DNA from: Phycisphaerales bacterium
GTDB taxonomy: Bacteria; Planctomycetota; Phycisphaerae; Phycisphaerales; SM1A02
Reading direction: 5' to 3'
DNA: 64,000 bases
Assembly: GCA_009691915.1 (NCBI GenBank)
Contig: SIAD01000007.1
Span: 19,929 to 83,928, forward strand
A program made the translations under genes and the position numbers. Positions within the stretch are counted from its first letter, which is position 1. The number at the start of each line of letters is the position of its first letter. The notes beneath the pieces are model-generated. The model was not told the origin of the DNA and did no database searches. It worked only from the letters and a program-made list of their open reading frames with translations. Of this stretch, positions 25,921 through 34,542 are shown piece after piece.

Positions 25921-27084
25921 ATGCCGATCTTCGCGCTCAAGATGCTGTTTGGTGACTCGGCACGGTTCTACGGGATGCTGCTCGGCCTAGCGTTCTCGAC
26001 CCTGCTCATCTCCCAGCAGGCATCGATCTTCGTCGGCCTGATGACCAGGACCTTTGGCTTCATCACAGACACGCAGCAGCCGGACCTCTGGATCGCCGAC
26101 CCGGTACAGCGGTTTCTTGATGACAACAAGCCGTTGCGTTCGACTGCCGTTCAGCGAATCCGATCAATTGAGGGGATCGACTGGGCGGTCCCGCTCTACA
26201 AGGGGCTCCTGAGCGTCGCGCTCCCGGATGGGAAGCGGCAGATGTCGCAGGTCATCGGAATCGACGACGCGAGCCTGATTGGTGGACCGGCCACGATGCT
26301 CGAGGGAAGCCTCACCGACCTGAGAAAGCCCGATGCAATCATTGTGGATGTCCGCGCCACCAAACGGGAGTTCAGGCTGACCAACCCCCCGGAGGGTGGT
26401 CCTCCGAGGGATCTGAGAGTTGGAGACTCGATGGAACTCAACGATCGGCGCGCGGAAGTGGTGGGGATCTGCCGGGCTACCCAGACCTTTCAGAGCCAGC
26501 CGGTCATCTACACCACCTACAACCGAGCGATCGGATTCGCACCCCGAGAGCGCCGGATGGTCACGATGGTGCTGGCCGGACTGACGGCGGGAGCCGACGA
26601 GCATCAGGTGGTTGCGGACATTGACGAGCGCACCGGTCTCGCGGCCTACACGGGTCCGGAGTTCGAAGAGAAGACCGTCGGCTACTGGATGTCCGAGACC
26701 GGAATCCCAATCAACTTCGGAACGGCGATCCTGCTGGGTTTCTTCGTCGGGATCGCGGTGGCTGGCCAGATGTTCTACAACTTCGTTCTCGACAATCTCA
26801 AGTACTTCGGCGCGATGAAGGCCATGGGCGCTTCGCGACGGACGCTGCTGGGGATGGTGGTCCTGCAGGCGTCGACGGTGGCGTTTCTTGGCTTCGGGAT
26901 TGGAATCGGACTGACAAGCGCATTCGGGATCTCGCTCCCTGAAGGACGGCTCGCGTTCCGGATGGTCTGGCAGATTCCACTGATGGCCGCCTGTGCCGTC
27001 ACGGTGATCTGTGCCCTGAGCGCCGCACTTGGGTTGTGGCGCGTCATCCGTCTTGATCCTGCCGATGTCTTCCAGGGCACATGA
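25921..27084 (+). CDS. ABC transporter permease, DevC/MacB-type (FtsX-like)
   Basis: 387 aa. One N-terminal helix (MLLGLAFSTLLISQQASIFVG), a large extracytoplasmic MacB-like domain (residues about 45-260) and three C-terminal helices with the FtsX core around NFVLDNLKYFGAMKAMGASRRTLLGMV. This topology is typical of DevC and MacB. The stop overlaps the ATPase start (ATGATG), and the HlyD-like gene follows, giving a permease-ATPase-adaptor exporter. It starts 56 bp from the divergent sigma gene. Substrate unknown; DevBCA systems export glycolipids. Confidence 0.85.
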   Translation: MPIFALKMLFGDSARFYGMLLGLAFSTLLISQQASIFVGLMTRTFGFITDTQQPDLWIADPVQRFLDDNKPLRSTAVQRIRSIEGIDWAVPLYKGLLSVALPDGKRQMSQVIGIDDASLIGGPATMLEGSLTDLRKPDAIIVDVRATKREFRLTNPPEGGPPRDLRVGDSMELNDRRAEVVGICRATQTFQSQPVIYTTYNRAIGFAPRERRMVTMVLAGLTAGADEHQVVADIDERTGLAAYTGPEFEEKTVGYWMSETGIPINFGTAILLGFFVGIAVAGQMFYNFVLDNLKYFGAMKAMGASRRTLLGMVVLQASTVAFLGFGIGIGLTSAFGISLPEGRLAFRMVWQIPLMAACAVTVICALSAALGLWRVIRLDPADVFQGT

Positions 27085-27818
27085 TGATTGCAACCCCGAC
27101 GAGTCCGGAGATTGCCGTGGGGGCGCGTGGCATCGAGAAGGTCTATGTGACTGGGGACACACGAGTCACGGCGCTTAGAGGGGCGGATCTCGAAGTCCGA
27201 TCGGGAGAGTTGGTGATGCTGGTGGGGCCGTCGGGGTGTGGCAAGACATCCCTCATTTCGATCATCGCCGGGTTGCTGCGGCGCGATTCCGGAGAGCTCG
27301 CCGTGCTGGGGCAGGACCCGCAGGCGCTCACCAACGAACAGCGCACCTCGTGGCGGCTTCGTCACATCGGCTTCGTCTTTCAGCAGTTCAACCTGATCCC
27401 GACCTTGTCGATCGCCGAAAATGTGGCGATCCCGCTGATCCTTCAGGGGACTGACCGACGCACTGCGTGTCAGCGCGCCAAGGAAGCACTCGCCGAAGTG
27501 GGGCTCGAAGGACGCGAGAGTTCTGGGCCGAACCTCCTCTCGGGTGGGCAGCAGCAGCGAGTTGCGATCGCACGGGCCCTTGTGAACGGCCCCAGCGTGC
27601 TCGTGTGCGATGAGCCGACGAGCGCCCTCGACGGCCACACCGGGCTGCGCATCATGGAACTGGTAGCGCGCGTGGGAAGACGGCCCGGTCGCGCCGCGAT
27701 CATCGTGACCCACGACGAACGGATCTTCCACCTTGCCGACCACATCGTCCACATGGACGATGGGCGTGTCGACCGAATCGAAAGACCTCCCTCGAGGACA
27801 CACCATGTTGCAACCTAG
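27081..27818 (+). CDS. ABC transporter ATP-binding protein, DevA/LolD type
   Basis: 245 aa. Walker A LVGPSGCGKTSLISIIAG, Q-loop FVFQQFNLIPTLS, signature LLSGGQQQRVAIARALVNG, Walker B VLVCDEPTSALDG and switch His in IIVTHDERIF are all intact. It matches MacB/LolD/DevA-type ATPases that drive mechanotransmission rather than classic transport. It overlaps both neighbours (4 bp with the permease, 14 bp with the adaptor gene). Confidence 0.9.
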   Translation: MMIATPTSPEIAVGARGIEKVYVTGDTRVTALRGADLEVRSGELVMLVGPSGCGKTSLISIIAGLLRRDSGELAVLGQDPQALTNEQRTSWRLRHIGFVFQQFNLIPTLSIAENVAIPLILQGTDRRTACQRAKEALAEVGLEGRESSGPNLLSGGQQQRVAIARALVNGPSVLVCDEPTSALDGHTGLRIMELVARVGRRPGRAAIIVTHDERIFHLADHIVHMDDGRVDRIERPPSRTHHVAT

Positions 27819-28914
27819 GCCAAAGCGCAGACTGCCTCCACTTCGATACATCGTCATCCCGGTGCTTGCCGTCATCGGCGTGGCGACATCAATCTATACG
27901 GTGCGTGCCCAGATTCCATCCGCCGCGGTTCCCCAAGCGATGGCGTCCCCCCCAAGGAGCCCGTTCGCACAACGGGTCGCGGGAATAGGTACGGTGCTTC
28001 CCTCGTCGGACATTGTGAGTGTCGGCACGGTGATGCCGGGGGTCGTCGAAGAGGTCGCGGTCACCGAAGGACAGAGGGTGCAAAAGGGGGCGATGCTCTT
28101 TCGGATCGACGGTCGCATGACGAAGGCGGATCTTGCCGTCGCGCGCGCAAGGCTATCGGTGGCCCAGGCGGCGCTTGCTGGTGTCATCGCACTGCCGCGG
28201 GAGACTTCGGTGCGCGATGCCGAGGCGGTCGTCGCTGGTGCCTCGGCGCAGGTCGTCGATGCGAAGGGACGACTGGATCGGTTGGTCGAACTGGGGCCGG
28301 CAGCGGTGACGAGCAAGAACGAGAAGCCGCGGCTCGAGTACGAGTTGGCGGCGGCACAGAGTGCCCTCGAGCAGTCGCAGGCCCGACTGGATGCGGTTCG
28401 CGAGGGTGCGTGGCCGGAGGATGTCGCGGTCGGGAAGGCGCAGGTCGCGGTCGCCGCCGCGGAAGTTGGCCGACTTGAGACTCAGTTTGAGCTTGAGACG
28501 GTCCGTGCTCCATTCGACGGTGCCATCCTCTATGTAGACATCGATCCCGGCGAGCATGTGGTCCCCGGATCGGTACAGCAGATGGTTGCGATCGGCGTGC
28601 TCGACCCGCTGCATGTGCGCGTTCAGATCGACGAGATTGACGCGTGGAGATTCCGCCCTCAATCGAAGGCCGTGGCAATCCCGCGCGGCGGAGCTCCCGG
28701 CGAGTTTGAACTCAAGTTTCTCCGGGTGATTCCGCTGGTCATCCCCAAGCGACTCCTGAGCGGTGACTCTGCGGAGCGCGTCGATGTGCGGATCATGGAA
28801 ATCGAGTACGAACTTCCGAACCCGGGGACGATGGCGCTCCTGCCTGGGCAGGTGGTAGATGTGTTCATCGCCGCGCCCGAGGATCCTCCTCCGGAATCCG
28901 CGGGCGACGCTTGA
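27805..28914 (+). CDS. HlyD/DevB-family membrane fusion protein
   Basis: 369 aa from the ATG at 27805, inside the end of the ATPase gene. A single N-terminal helix (YIVIPVLAVIGVATSIYTV) anchors it. The lipoyl half-motifs are GTVMPGVVEEVAVTEGQRVQKG and LETVRAPFDGAILYVDIDPGEHV, separated by a long coiled-coil hairpin rich in Ala/Leu/Glu (about residues 110-240). It bridges the inner-membrane ABC pump and an outer-membrane channel, which is not encoded nearby. It converges with and overlaps the pseudogene by 50 bp. Confidence 0.87.
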   Translation: MLQPRPKRRLPPLRYIVIPVLAVIGVATSIYTVRAQIPSAAVPQAMASPPRSPFAQRVAGIGTVLPSSDIVSVGTVMPGVVEEVAVTEGQRVQKGAMLFRIDGRMTKADLAVARARLSVAQAALAGVIALPRETSVRDAEAVVAGASAQVVDAKGRLDRLVELGPAAVTSKNEKPRLEYELAAAQSALEQSQARLDAVREGAWPEDVAVGKAQVAVAAAEVGRLETQFELETVRAPFDGAILYVDIDPGEHVVPGSVQQMVAIGVLDPLHVRVQIDEIDAWRFRPQSKAVAIPRGGAPGEFELKFLRVIPLVIPKRLLSGDSAERVDVRIMEIEYELPNPGTMALLPGQVVDVFIAAPEDPPPESAGDA

Positions 28915-29406
28915 TAAGGATCGCGATGAAGAATCCTTCAAGAGGCGGGAGGATTCGGCGGGCGCGTCCCATCGGGCCCGTAATGGCGCGTCCCTTCCAC
29001 TGCGTGAGTGCGGGCACACCCACAGACTCTGCGAGCAGTGTGGGCACGAGTTTGACCATTTCTTCGTATCGTTCGAGCGCTCGTGCGATCACGAGCTCGT
29101 TCTCTTCGGGTGCGAGCGTGCAGGTCGAGTAGACAAGGGTGCCCCCGTCGCGCAGCGCGTCGAGGCCTGAGTGAACGAGTGCCTTCTGCCACGAGGCGAG
29201 ACGACGGACTTTCGAAAGCGACTGAATGTGGAATGCTATGGCCGCGTGAGCTTCGAGTGACTGCAGTGTTCGCACATCGGCGCGAGCGACGACAGCCTCG
29301 GCGCACCATCATCTTCCATTGCGTGCATTGCGGCATCAAGCACCTCGGACGGAAGGATTGATCGCCAGCGGTCGAGGAGTTCGGCCGGGATGGGTGACTG
29401 CGTCAT
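28865..29406 (-). pseudogene. RsmB/NOP2/Sun-family RNA (cytosine-C5) methyltransferase, internally deleted and frameshifted
   Basis: A reading frame starts at the ATG at 29406, coupled to the upstream stop (ATGA), and reads MTQSPIPAELLDRWRSILPS before ending at a TAG at 29236-29238. A second frame, open from about 29308 to the stop at 28865, carries the family C-terminus: LASWQKALVHSGLDALRDGG, LVYSTCTLAPEENE and the end motif GFFIAIL. The SAM-binding motif and the DxPCSG catalytic-region block are absent. About 100 aa of the middle are therefore missing, and the halves are in different frames. It is either a decaying gene or an assembly error. The C-terminal fragment alone would not be catalytic. 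Confidence 0.65.
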
Positions 29407-30254
29407 GCAGCGCCCGGCGCGAGGAGCGCGACCCGCATCGCCGAGTCATCGGGCCCCGAGAAGTGCCTCTCCCAACCGAGTTCCGTCTCGATCTCGCCGG
29501 GGTGAACGATCCGCTCCAAGTGGGCGTCAGTGTCCTTCACGACGGCGTCAATGTCCGTCTCGGCGAGTCGTGTTCCCCCAAGGAGTGTTGCGATCTTGTC
29601 GTGGAATGCCTCGGTCCGGGCTCGTGCGTGGGGTGTGAGCAGGGCGCGTGGACAGCTGAACTCGAGAATGATTCGCGTCAGGGGGCTGCCGCGTAGGGCA
29701 AGCCGCACGAGGGCGCAGAGTTCTTCATGCGAGATGTAGTAGGAAAGCCCCTCGATGACCCAGACCGAGGGCCGAGAGGGGTGCCACCCGGCGACCAGCA
29801 GCGCTGCGCGAGTCGCCTCGATGTCACGGGTGTCGCATTCGAGGCAGCGGATTCTGGCGGCAACACTCTCGCTCGCCGACCGCCGGATGAGATCACGCTT
29901 CGCCTCGACATGTTCGTAGTCGAGTTCGACGGCCCGCGCGGTCGGATTCATCGAACACCAGTCCAACGCGAGCGGACCCAATCCGGCTCCTGGGATGATG
30001 AGGGTCTGCACGGCCTCCATCTGCTGATCGCGCAGTGTCTCGAGCCAGCGTCGGATGCACGCCTTTCGCAATCGGACTCGGAGCGCGGCATCTGAAGACT
30101 CGCGGTTGGCGATCGCGGCGAAGACAACGCCCGAACTCAAGTCGAGCGAGGCTACGAGTCGGCGACCCTCGTCGGTCGCGGCGACCTCCGCGCCACCCAA
30201 GAGCATCGCCATCGCCGCGGTCGGACCCGCGCTGACCGTGAATGGACCGTCCAC
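29403..30254 (-). CDS. Class I SAM-dependent methyltransferase (leucine carboxyl methyltransferase-like)
   Basis: 283 aa from a GTG at 30254; an ATG at 30362 would place the start 5 bp from the divergent gene, leaving no room for promoters. Motif I is LIIPGAGLGPLALDW, followed by VELDYEHVEAKRDLI and the motif LECDTRDIEATRAALL. The block SVWVIEGLSYYISHEELCAL resembles the post-II region of LCM/putative SAM methyltransferases (E-G-L-x-x-Y). Substrate is unknown; planctomycetes and actinobacteria have many such enzymes. The stop overlaps the start of the RNA methyltransferase remnant. Confidence 0.7.
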   Translation of the reverse strand: MDGPFTVSAGPTAAMAMLLGGAEVAATDEGRRLVASLDLSSGVVFAAIANRESSDAALRVRLRKACIRRWLETLRDQQMEAVQTLIIPGAGLGPLALDWCSMNPTARAVELDYEHVEAKRDLIRRSASESVAARIRCLECDTRDIEATRAALLVAGWHPSRPSVWVIEGLSYYISHEELCALVRLALRGSPLTRIILEFSCPRALLTPHARARTEAFHDKIATLLGGTRLAETDIDAVVKDTDAHLERIVHPGEIETELGWERHFSGPDDSAMRVALLAPGAA

Positions 30255-30366
30255 AGCGTGAGAATACGCGCGCGTGTCCTGCCTACACTCTGTGACATCA
30301 CCAAGGTTGCGTAGCGGTCGTGGGTGGTCCGCCTGATAGCAGTGTCCTGATCCCAGAGGCATCCCG

Positions 30367-31026
30367 ATGGAAGATTCTCTAAGTTACGGATTTGCGGCGC
30401 TTGTCGGATTTGCGCTGTCTGCGGCATGCGGAATGCGGATCTTTGCCCCCTTGGCGATTATCTCGGTGGCCGCGCACTACGGCTGGATCGACACCGGTGA
30501 TGGCTTCGCGTGGATTGCCACGACCCCCGCGATGCTCTGCTTTGTCGTCGCCTGCACCATCGAAATCGTCGGGATGCTGGTGCCAATCGTCGATCATGTT
30601 CTAGATGTCGCGGGGGCACCGGTCGCCGCAGTCGCCGGGACGCTCGTCATGGCTTCACAGTTGGCCAACGCGGGAGGGGTGGACACGAGTGGGGTACCCG
30701 CATGGGCCACCTGGGCGCTCGCCGCCGTCGTGGGAGGCGGGGTCGCGGTAGGAATTCACGCCGCGGCGGGGACCGTGCGCGTCGGTTCGACCGCTGTGAG
30801 TGGAGGAGTACTGAATCCGGTGTTCTCGATCATTGAGACCGTCGGAAGCCTGATGGTTGCCGTGCTCGCAATCGTGGTGCCCGTTCTCGCCGTGATCGCG
30901 GCGATCGCACTGATTGCGGGGCTGCTGGTAACGGCTTGGATTGCGACGAAGCTCCTGCGCCGGGCGCGGCGTGCTGACGGCAGGAAAAAGGGGAGTGTTT
31001 CCGAAGTGTCGCACGCGCCGCGATAG
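30367..31026 (+). CDS. DUF4126 family membrane protein
   Basis: 219 aa with five or six membrane helices. The N-terminus GFAALVGFALSAACGMRIFAPL is the recognisable DUF4126 opening, and the Gly/Ala-rich helices with GGGVAVGIHAAAGTVRVGSTA follow. The C-terminus is basic and cytoplasmic (LLRRARRADGRKKGS). The biochemical role of the family is unknown. It diverges from the methyltransferase gene. Confidence 0.75.
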   Translation: MEDSLSYGFAALVGFALSAACGMRIFAPLAIISVAAHYGWIDTGDGFAWIATTPAMLCFVVACTIEIVGMLVPIVDHVLDVAGAPVAAVAGTLVMASQLANAGGVDTSGVPAWATWALAAVVGGGVAVGIHAAAGTVRVGSTAVSGGVLNPVFSIIETVGSLMVAVLAIVVPVLAVIAAIALIAGLLVTAWIATKLLRRARRADGRKKGSVSEVSHAPR

Positions 31027-31114
31027 GTTCCCCGCCGCAGCGTCGGGTGCGTGCCCGGCGTGCGTGCGATGGGTGCTGCACGCGATGCGTCTGACTGCAC
31101 TCGGAGCGAGCGAA

Positions 31115-31828
31115 ATGGACTTTCAAAGAATGGTGGCGATGGCGTTCGCCACAGCAGTGGCGGCCTCGGCCGATGGTGGCATCATCTTCACGGCATGGAA
31201 CTTCAACGGTCCGCAGGGGACTTCCAATCCGTCGATTGGCGTGGGAGTCGCCTTGGCGGTCGGAGGTACCTCCGCGAACTTCGCCGCAGGTGATCCCGCC
31301 GACTCGGGTGCTCCCACCACGGCAGAGAACAAGGGGTGGAACATCGCCTCGTTTGCCGCACAGGGCTCCCAGTCCGGCGAGCGAGGCGTGCAATTCAGCG
31401 CATCGACACACGGGTATGACTCGATTGCCATCACCTGGCACGAGCGGCACTCAAACTCCGCCAGTCGATTCGTGCAGTGTCAATACACCGTCGATGGAAC
31501 CGTGTTCACAAGCGCGGGTATCCCCAACGACGGGATCTTTGAGGCGGTGCTCGGCGGCGAAGTCTGGCAGTCCGAGCGGAGGGTAGAACTCAAGGGGGTG
31601 GCGGGGGTCTCAGGCAATGCCAAGTTCGCCGTTCGGATAGTGAGCATCTTTGGGCCTGGATCCACCCAGTTTGTCCCAACGAGTCCGACCGCGAGTTACT
31701 CCGCGAGCGGAACGATTCGCTTTGACCTTGTCAACATTGAGGGTGTCGCGGTGCCATCACCTGCGGTCCTTGCCCTCGGGGCCTCGGGCGCGATTCTGGC
31801 ATCGCGCACACGGCGGAGGGCGAACTGA
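31115..31828 (+). CDS. Secreted protein with PEP-CTERM-like tail
   Basis: 237 aa from the ATG at 31115 (GGAG upstream); the frame is open from 30941. A signal peptide (MVAMAFATAVAASADGG) is followed by a beta-rich domain beginning IIFTAWNFNGPQGT, a pattern common in planctomycete PEP-CTERM proteins. The C-terminus VPSPAVLALGASGAILASRTRRRAN has the Pro linker, hydrophobic stretch and Arg cluster of a sorting tail. No enzymatic motif is visible; probably a surface or exopolysaccharide-associated protein. Confidence 0.72.
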   Translation: MDFQRMVAMAFATAVAASADGGIIFTAWNFNGPQGTSNPSIGVGVALAVGGTSANFAAGDPADSGAPTTAENKGWNIASFAAQGSQSGERGVQFSASTHGYDSIAITWHERHSNSASRFVQCQYTVDGTVFTSAGIPNDGIFEAVLGGEVWQSERRVELKGVAGVSGNAKFAVRIVSIFGPGSTQFVPTSPTASYSASGTIRFDLVNIEGVAVPSPAVLALGASGAILASRTRRRAN

Positions 31829-31852
31829 GAGTGTCGATGGCGGCGCGCGGCG

Positions 31853-32221
31853 TCAGGCCTGTGGAGCTGGCGTCGGCGGCGGAGTCTGCTGCTGCTTCTC
31901 GAGTGCCTCGTTCTTGAGCTTCTCCTGGCGGAGTTGCTCCTTGAGCGCGTCGTTCTGGGTCTGAGTCGTCGAATTGGCGTTCGTCTGCGACGCCTCTCGC
32001 TGCTTTGCGTCAGAACTGTCCATCAGGTTCCCGATGGCCGCGCCACCGAGTGCGCCGGCTCCGGCACCGATGGCCGCTCCCCCCCAGCCGCCGATGAGGC
32101 CCCCGGCAAGCCCACCCGCGCCCGCTCCGATCAGCGCCGCCGATTCAGTCTTGTTCTGGCAGCCGCCGAGAGCGATGGTCACTGCGGCGGCAATGAGTAC
32201 GAAGCAGTGGGTTTCTTTCAT
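31853..32221 (-). CDS. Glycine-zipper lipoprotein
   Basis: 122 aa. A lipoprotein signal (VLIAAAVTIALGGC, lipobox LGGC) precedes a Gly/Ala zipper region (GAGAGGLAGGLIGGWGGAAI) of two membrane-inserting helices, then a soluble coiled-coil (KEQLRQEKLKNEALEKQQQ) and a Pro-rich end. Glycine-zipper lipoproteins (YMGG/SlyB-like) sit in the outer membrane and associate with LPS or stabilise envelope complexes; the specific role here is unknown. A TAGGAT box lies 9 nt upstream of the start. It converges with the PEP-CTERM gene at 24 bp. Confidence 0.8.
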   Translation of the reverse strand: MKETHCFVLIAAAVTIALGGCQNKTESAALIGAGAGGLAGGLIGGWGGAAIGAGAGALGGAAIGNLMDSSDAKQREASQTNANSTTQTQNDALKEQLRQEKLKNEALEKQQQTPPPTPAPQA

Positions 32222-32245
32222 GGCACATCCATCCTACCTAGGCCC

Positions 32246-32599
32246 TCAGCGCAGTTCCGCCATTGCCTGCTGCAGGGTCGGGGCAATCGGTATGACCTGG
32301 TCGATCGCCGAGACCTGTACCGTCTCCATCACCGCCGATGACGCAATGCACACGGCCAACTTGCCTCCCGCATCGCGCGCCGCCCGGTGTGCGAGGATGA
32401 TCGCCCTCAGCCCGGCACTGCTCATGAATGTCGTGTGAGAGCAGTCGAGGAGGATTCGCTGGTGGTGCTTGGTGGCTTCGATGAACTTCGCTTGTGCGTC
32501 CGGTGAAGTGTGGCTGTCGAGCCGTCCGGCGATTTCGATGATGCACATCCCATCATGGAGTACCTGTGAAATCGTTAGTGGGGAGTCGGTCGGGGCCAT
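32246..32599 (-). CDS. STAS-domain anti-sigma factor antagonist
   Basis: 117 aa from the ATG at 32599. The SpoIIAA-like STAS fold is seen in CIIEIAGRLDSHTSPDAQAK, ILLDCSHTTFMSSAGLRAII and the following Ala/Gly-rich helix. The Ser in MSSAGLR is the position phosphorylated by serine-kinase anti-sigma factors in this family. It would bind and release an anti-sigma kinase in a partner-switching circuit. No RsbW-type kinase is encoded nearby, so the partner is elsewhere. Confidence 0.82.
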   Translation of the reverse strand: MAPTDSPLTISQVLHDGMCIIEIAGRLDSHTSPDAQAKFIEATKHHQRILLDCSHTTFMSSAGLRAIILAHRAARDAGGKLAVCIASSAVMETVQVSAIDQVIPIAPTLQQAMAELR

Positions 32600-32647
32600 G
32601 CCTGTCACGCTACTCCTCTGCCGCATGTACGGCAAGGCGCGGAGCGC

Positions 32648-33673
32648 TCACACCGACCAGTTGCTAAACAGGGCAGTCAGGTCTAGGCCATCGACTGTGC
32701 CGTCCCCGTTGATGTCTGCTGAGGCACTGGAGGTGCCCCACGCGCTGAAAAGCGCCGTCAGATCCATGCCATCGACCGTGCCGTCGCCGTTGACGTCCCC
32801 CATGATCGGGCTTGGGACGCCGCTTGCCACCAAGGAGAGGTCAAGCGTCGAGGATCCTGAACCATCGGAGAAGGTCCCAGAGAAGAGAAGGTTGGCCGTG
32901 AGTGTCCCGGGCGGGATTGTCGGGAGGGCGACCGGCATATTGACAAGCGGCGGGGGCGGCGGCAACGGACCTATTGGTTCGCTCGAGTGGACGGTCGATG
33001 TGAGCGACGCAGTTGACCCACGCGGTGTCAGCGTCCCGGTCAGCGTGAAGATCGCGGGTGTCGGATCTGGAGGAAGTGGCTGGCCACCCACGCTTCCGGT
33101 GACACTCACGAGTACCGGGATTGCGACAGCGACCGTAACAGTTCCGCTCCCCGACGGAGTTGCCGTCCCCAGAGCGGGGCCTGCCTGAACCGCAATCGCC
33201 GCCGTGATGGTCCCCGAGCCCACCGGAATGGTCACTGGGCCCAGTGATGGATAAATCGATGACGGGGCGACGGTGTGAAAGGTGGAGTAGGTCAGGATCA
33301 GATCGGATGTCACCGTCCCGGGGAACCCATTGACAAGATCGCACGCGAAGCCGGTGACCTGACAAGCGCCCGGAGCGACCAGGGCAAGGGTGAATGTTCC
33401 GGCGGGATGGGAGTTGATGGCATTGCTCGTTCGCGAAGTTGATGTGTACGGAATGGCGTTGTTTCCCGATCCGCCAAAGAAGCCGGGAAGGGTGCGAGTC
33501 CCTGTGGGGTTTGCCGCCGCGTCGTAGTTGCCGATGAAGGTCCCGGCAAGCGGATACTGGACGGTCATCGACTGGGTTGCGGTGCTCGCGCTCTGAAGCG
33601 TGAAGTCGTAGGAGTCCGCAGCAACGGCAGCGCAACCAAGACACGCCGCGATCGGGAGCACGCAGAGATGCAT
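32648..33673 (-). CDS. Secreted protein with paired dockerin-like C-terminal repeats
   Basis: 341 aa from the ATG at 33673; an upstream in-frame ATG at 33766 overlaps the neighbour and lacks a signal peptide. Signal peptide MHLCVLPIAACLGCAAVAA. The long Ser/Thr/Val/Pro-rich beta domain has no recognised catalytic motif. The tail has GDVNGDGTVDGMDLTALFSA and DINGDGTVDGLDLTALFSN, each with W and calcium-binding Asp spacing like type I dockerins. A well-formed promoter sits immediately upstream. Likely cell-surface; function unknown. Confidence 0.73.
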   Translation of the reverse strand: MHLCVLPIAACLGCAAVAADSYDFTLQSASTATQSMTVQYPLAGTFIGNYDAAANPTGTRTLPGFFGGSGNNAIPYTSTSRTSNAINSHPAGTFTLALVAPGACQVTGFACDLVNGFPGTVTSDLILTYSTFHTVAPSSIYPSLGPVTIPVGSGTITAAIAVQAGPALGTATPSGSGTVTVAVAIPVLVSVTGSVGGQPLPPDPTPAIFTLTGTLTPRGSTASLTSTVHSSEPIGPLPPPPPLVNMPVALPTIPPGTLTANLLFSGTFSDGSGSSTLDLSLVASGVPSPIMGDVNGDGTVDGMDLTALFSAWGTSSASADINGDGTVDGLDLTALFSNWSV

Positions 33674-33679
33674 CCACAC

Positions 33680-33708
33680 ACTATAACTGCAGTCCCTGTC
33701 AATTCCAA
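33680..33708 (-). promoter_or_regulatory. Probable promoter giving a leaderless mRNA
   Basis: On the minus strand, -35 TTGGAA (33703-33708), 17-nt spacer, -10 TATAGT (33680-33685). Only 6 nt lie between the -10 box and the ATG at 33673, so transcription should begin at or next to the start codon. Confidence 0.6.
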
Positions 33709-33732
33709 TTGACCCGCCTAGTTGCGGGCGGA

Positions 33733-34542
33733 TTACCCCGCGCGCCGGGACTTCAAGATGACCCATAGCGCTCTCAGGCCGTCACGAAGCCCGATCTTCT
33801 TGCCATCGTGGCGCGAGCGGGGGGCGTAGGAGACTGGGACCTCGGTGATCGGAACGCGCGCTCGGGCCAGCGCGGCCACCAGTTGCGGCTCGATCCCGAA
33901 GCGCTTCTCGGTGAGGCGCGGAAGGATTTCACGCAGGACACCGACGGGCATCGCCTTGTAGCAGCACTCCATGTCCTTGATTGAAAGACCGGTCAATGCA
34001 TTGCTGGAGAGTGTCAGCAGCCTGTTGACGAGCATGTGGAGCCGGCCCTTGAGGCCGCGAATGACCTGCCCGCGGTGCCAGCGATTGCCGACGACTGCCA
34101 CACGATCCGGAGCTGTCTTGAGCGCCGCAATGATTGACCCGAAGTCGTGGGGGTCGTACTCGAGGTCGGCGTCCTGGATGACCACCGCGTCGCCAGCGTC
34201 GCGAGACACCGCGATCGCGTGGGCAAACCCGGTGGCGAGCGCAGCACCCTTGCCCCAGTTGTTCGGGTGGGCGATGCACTCGATCAGAGACGAATGGTTG
34301 CGCGCAACATCCGCCAGCGCGGACCGGGTCACCGCGTCAGACCCGTCGTCGACCGCGATGATCCGAAGCAACCACCCAGACGGCATGACGACCGACGCCA
34401 TCCGCGCAACGCACGGGCTCAGTGTTGTCGGCTCGTTGTAGACAGGGACGATCGCGAAGAGCGTCGGCACCTCGCAATGTGTACCCGACCCGGTCAGGGA
34501 CGAGGCGGGGCTGGTCGTGCCCAGGTGGGGGCATCGAACCAT
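33733..34542 (-). CDS. Glycosyltransferase family 2
   Basis: 269 aa from the ATG at 34542, overlapping the upstream gene by 49 bp; a GTG at 34470 just before the conserved domain is a plausible alternative. GT2 signatures: FAIVPVYNEPTTL, IIAVDDGSDAVTR, and the metal DxD in VVIQDADLEYDPHDFG. The C-terminal GIEPQLVAALARARVPITEV and VSYAPRSRHDGKKIGLRDG are typical of DPM1/DolP-mannosyl-like GT2 enzymes. No C-terminal membrane helix is visible. It probably glycosylates a polyprenyl phosphate or surface polysaccharide precursor. Confidence 0.85.
   Translation of the reverse strand: MVRCPHLGTTSPASSLTGSGTHCEVPTLFAIVPVYNEPTTLSPCVARMASVVMPSGWLLRIIAVDDGSDAVTRSALADVARNHSSLIECIAHPNNWGKGAALATGFAHAIAVSRDAGDAVVIQDADLEYDPHDFGSIIAALKTAPDRVAVVGNRWHRGQVIRGLKGRLHMLVNRLLTLSSNALTGLSIKDMECCYKAMPVGVLREILPRLTEKRFGIEPQLVAALARARVPITEVPVSYAPRSRHDGKKIGLRDGLRALWVILKSRRAG

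Noticed and set aside
28938..29339. 133-aa minus-strand open frame overlapping the methyltransferase remnant
   Set aside because: Third frame of the same remnant, Arg-rich, no family resemblance; not a gene.
29403..30362. Longer start at 30362 for the methyltransferase
   Set aside because: It would leave 4 bp to the divergent DUF4126 start and adds a non-conserved His/Pro-rich leader before the GTG at 30254.
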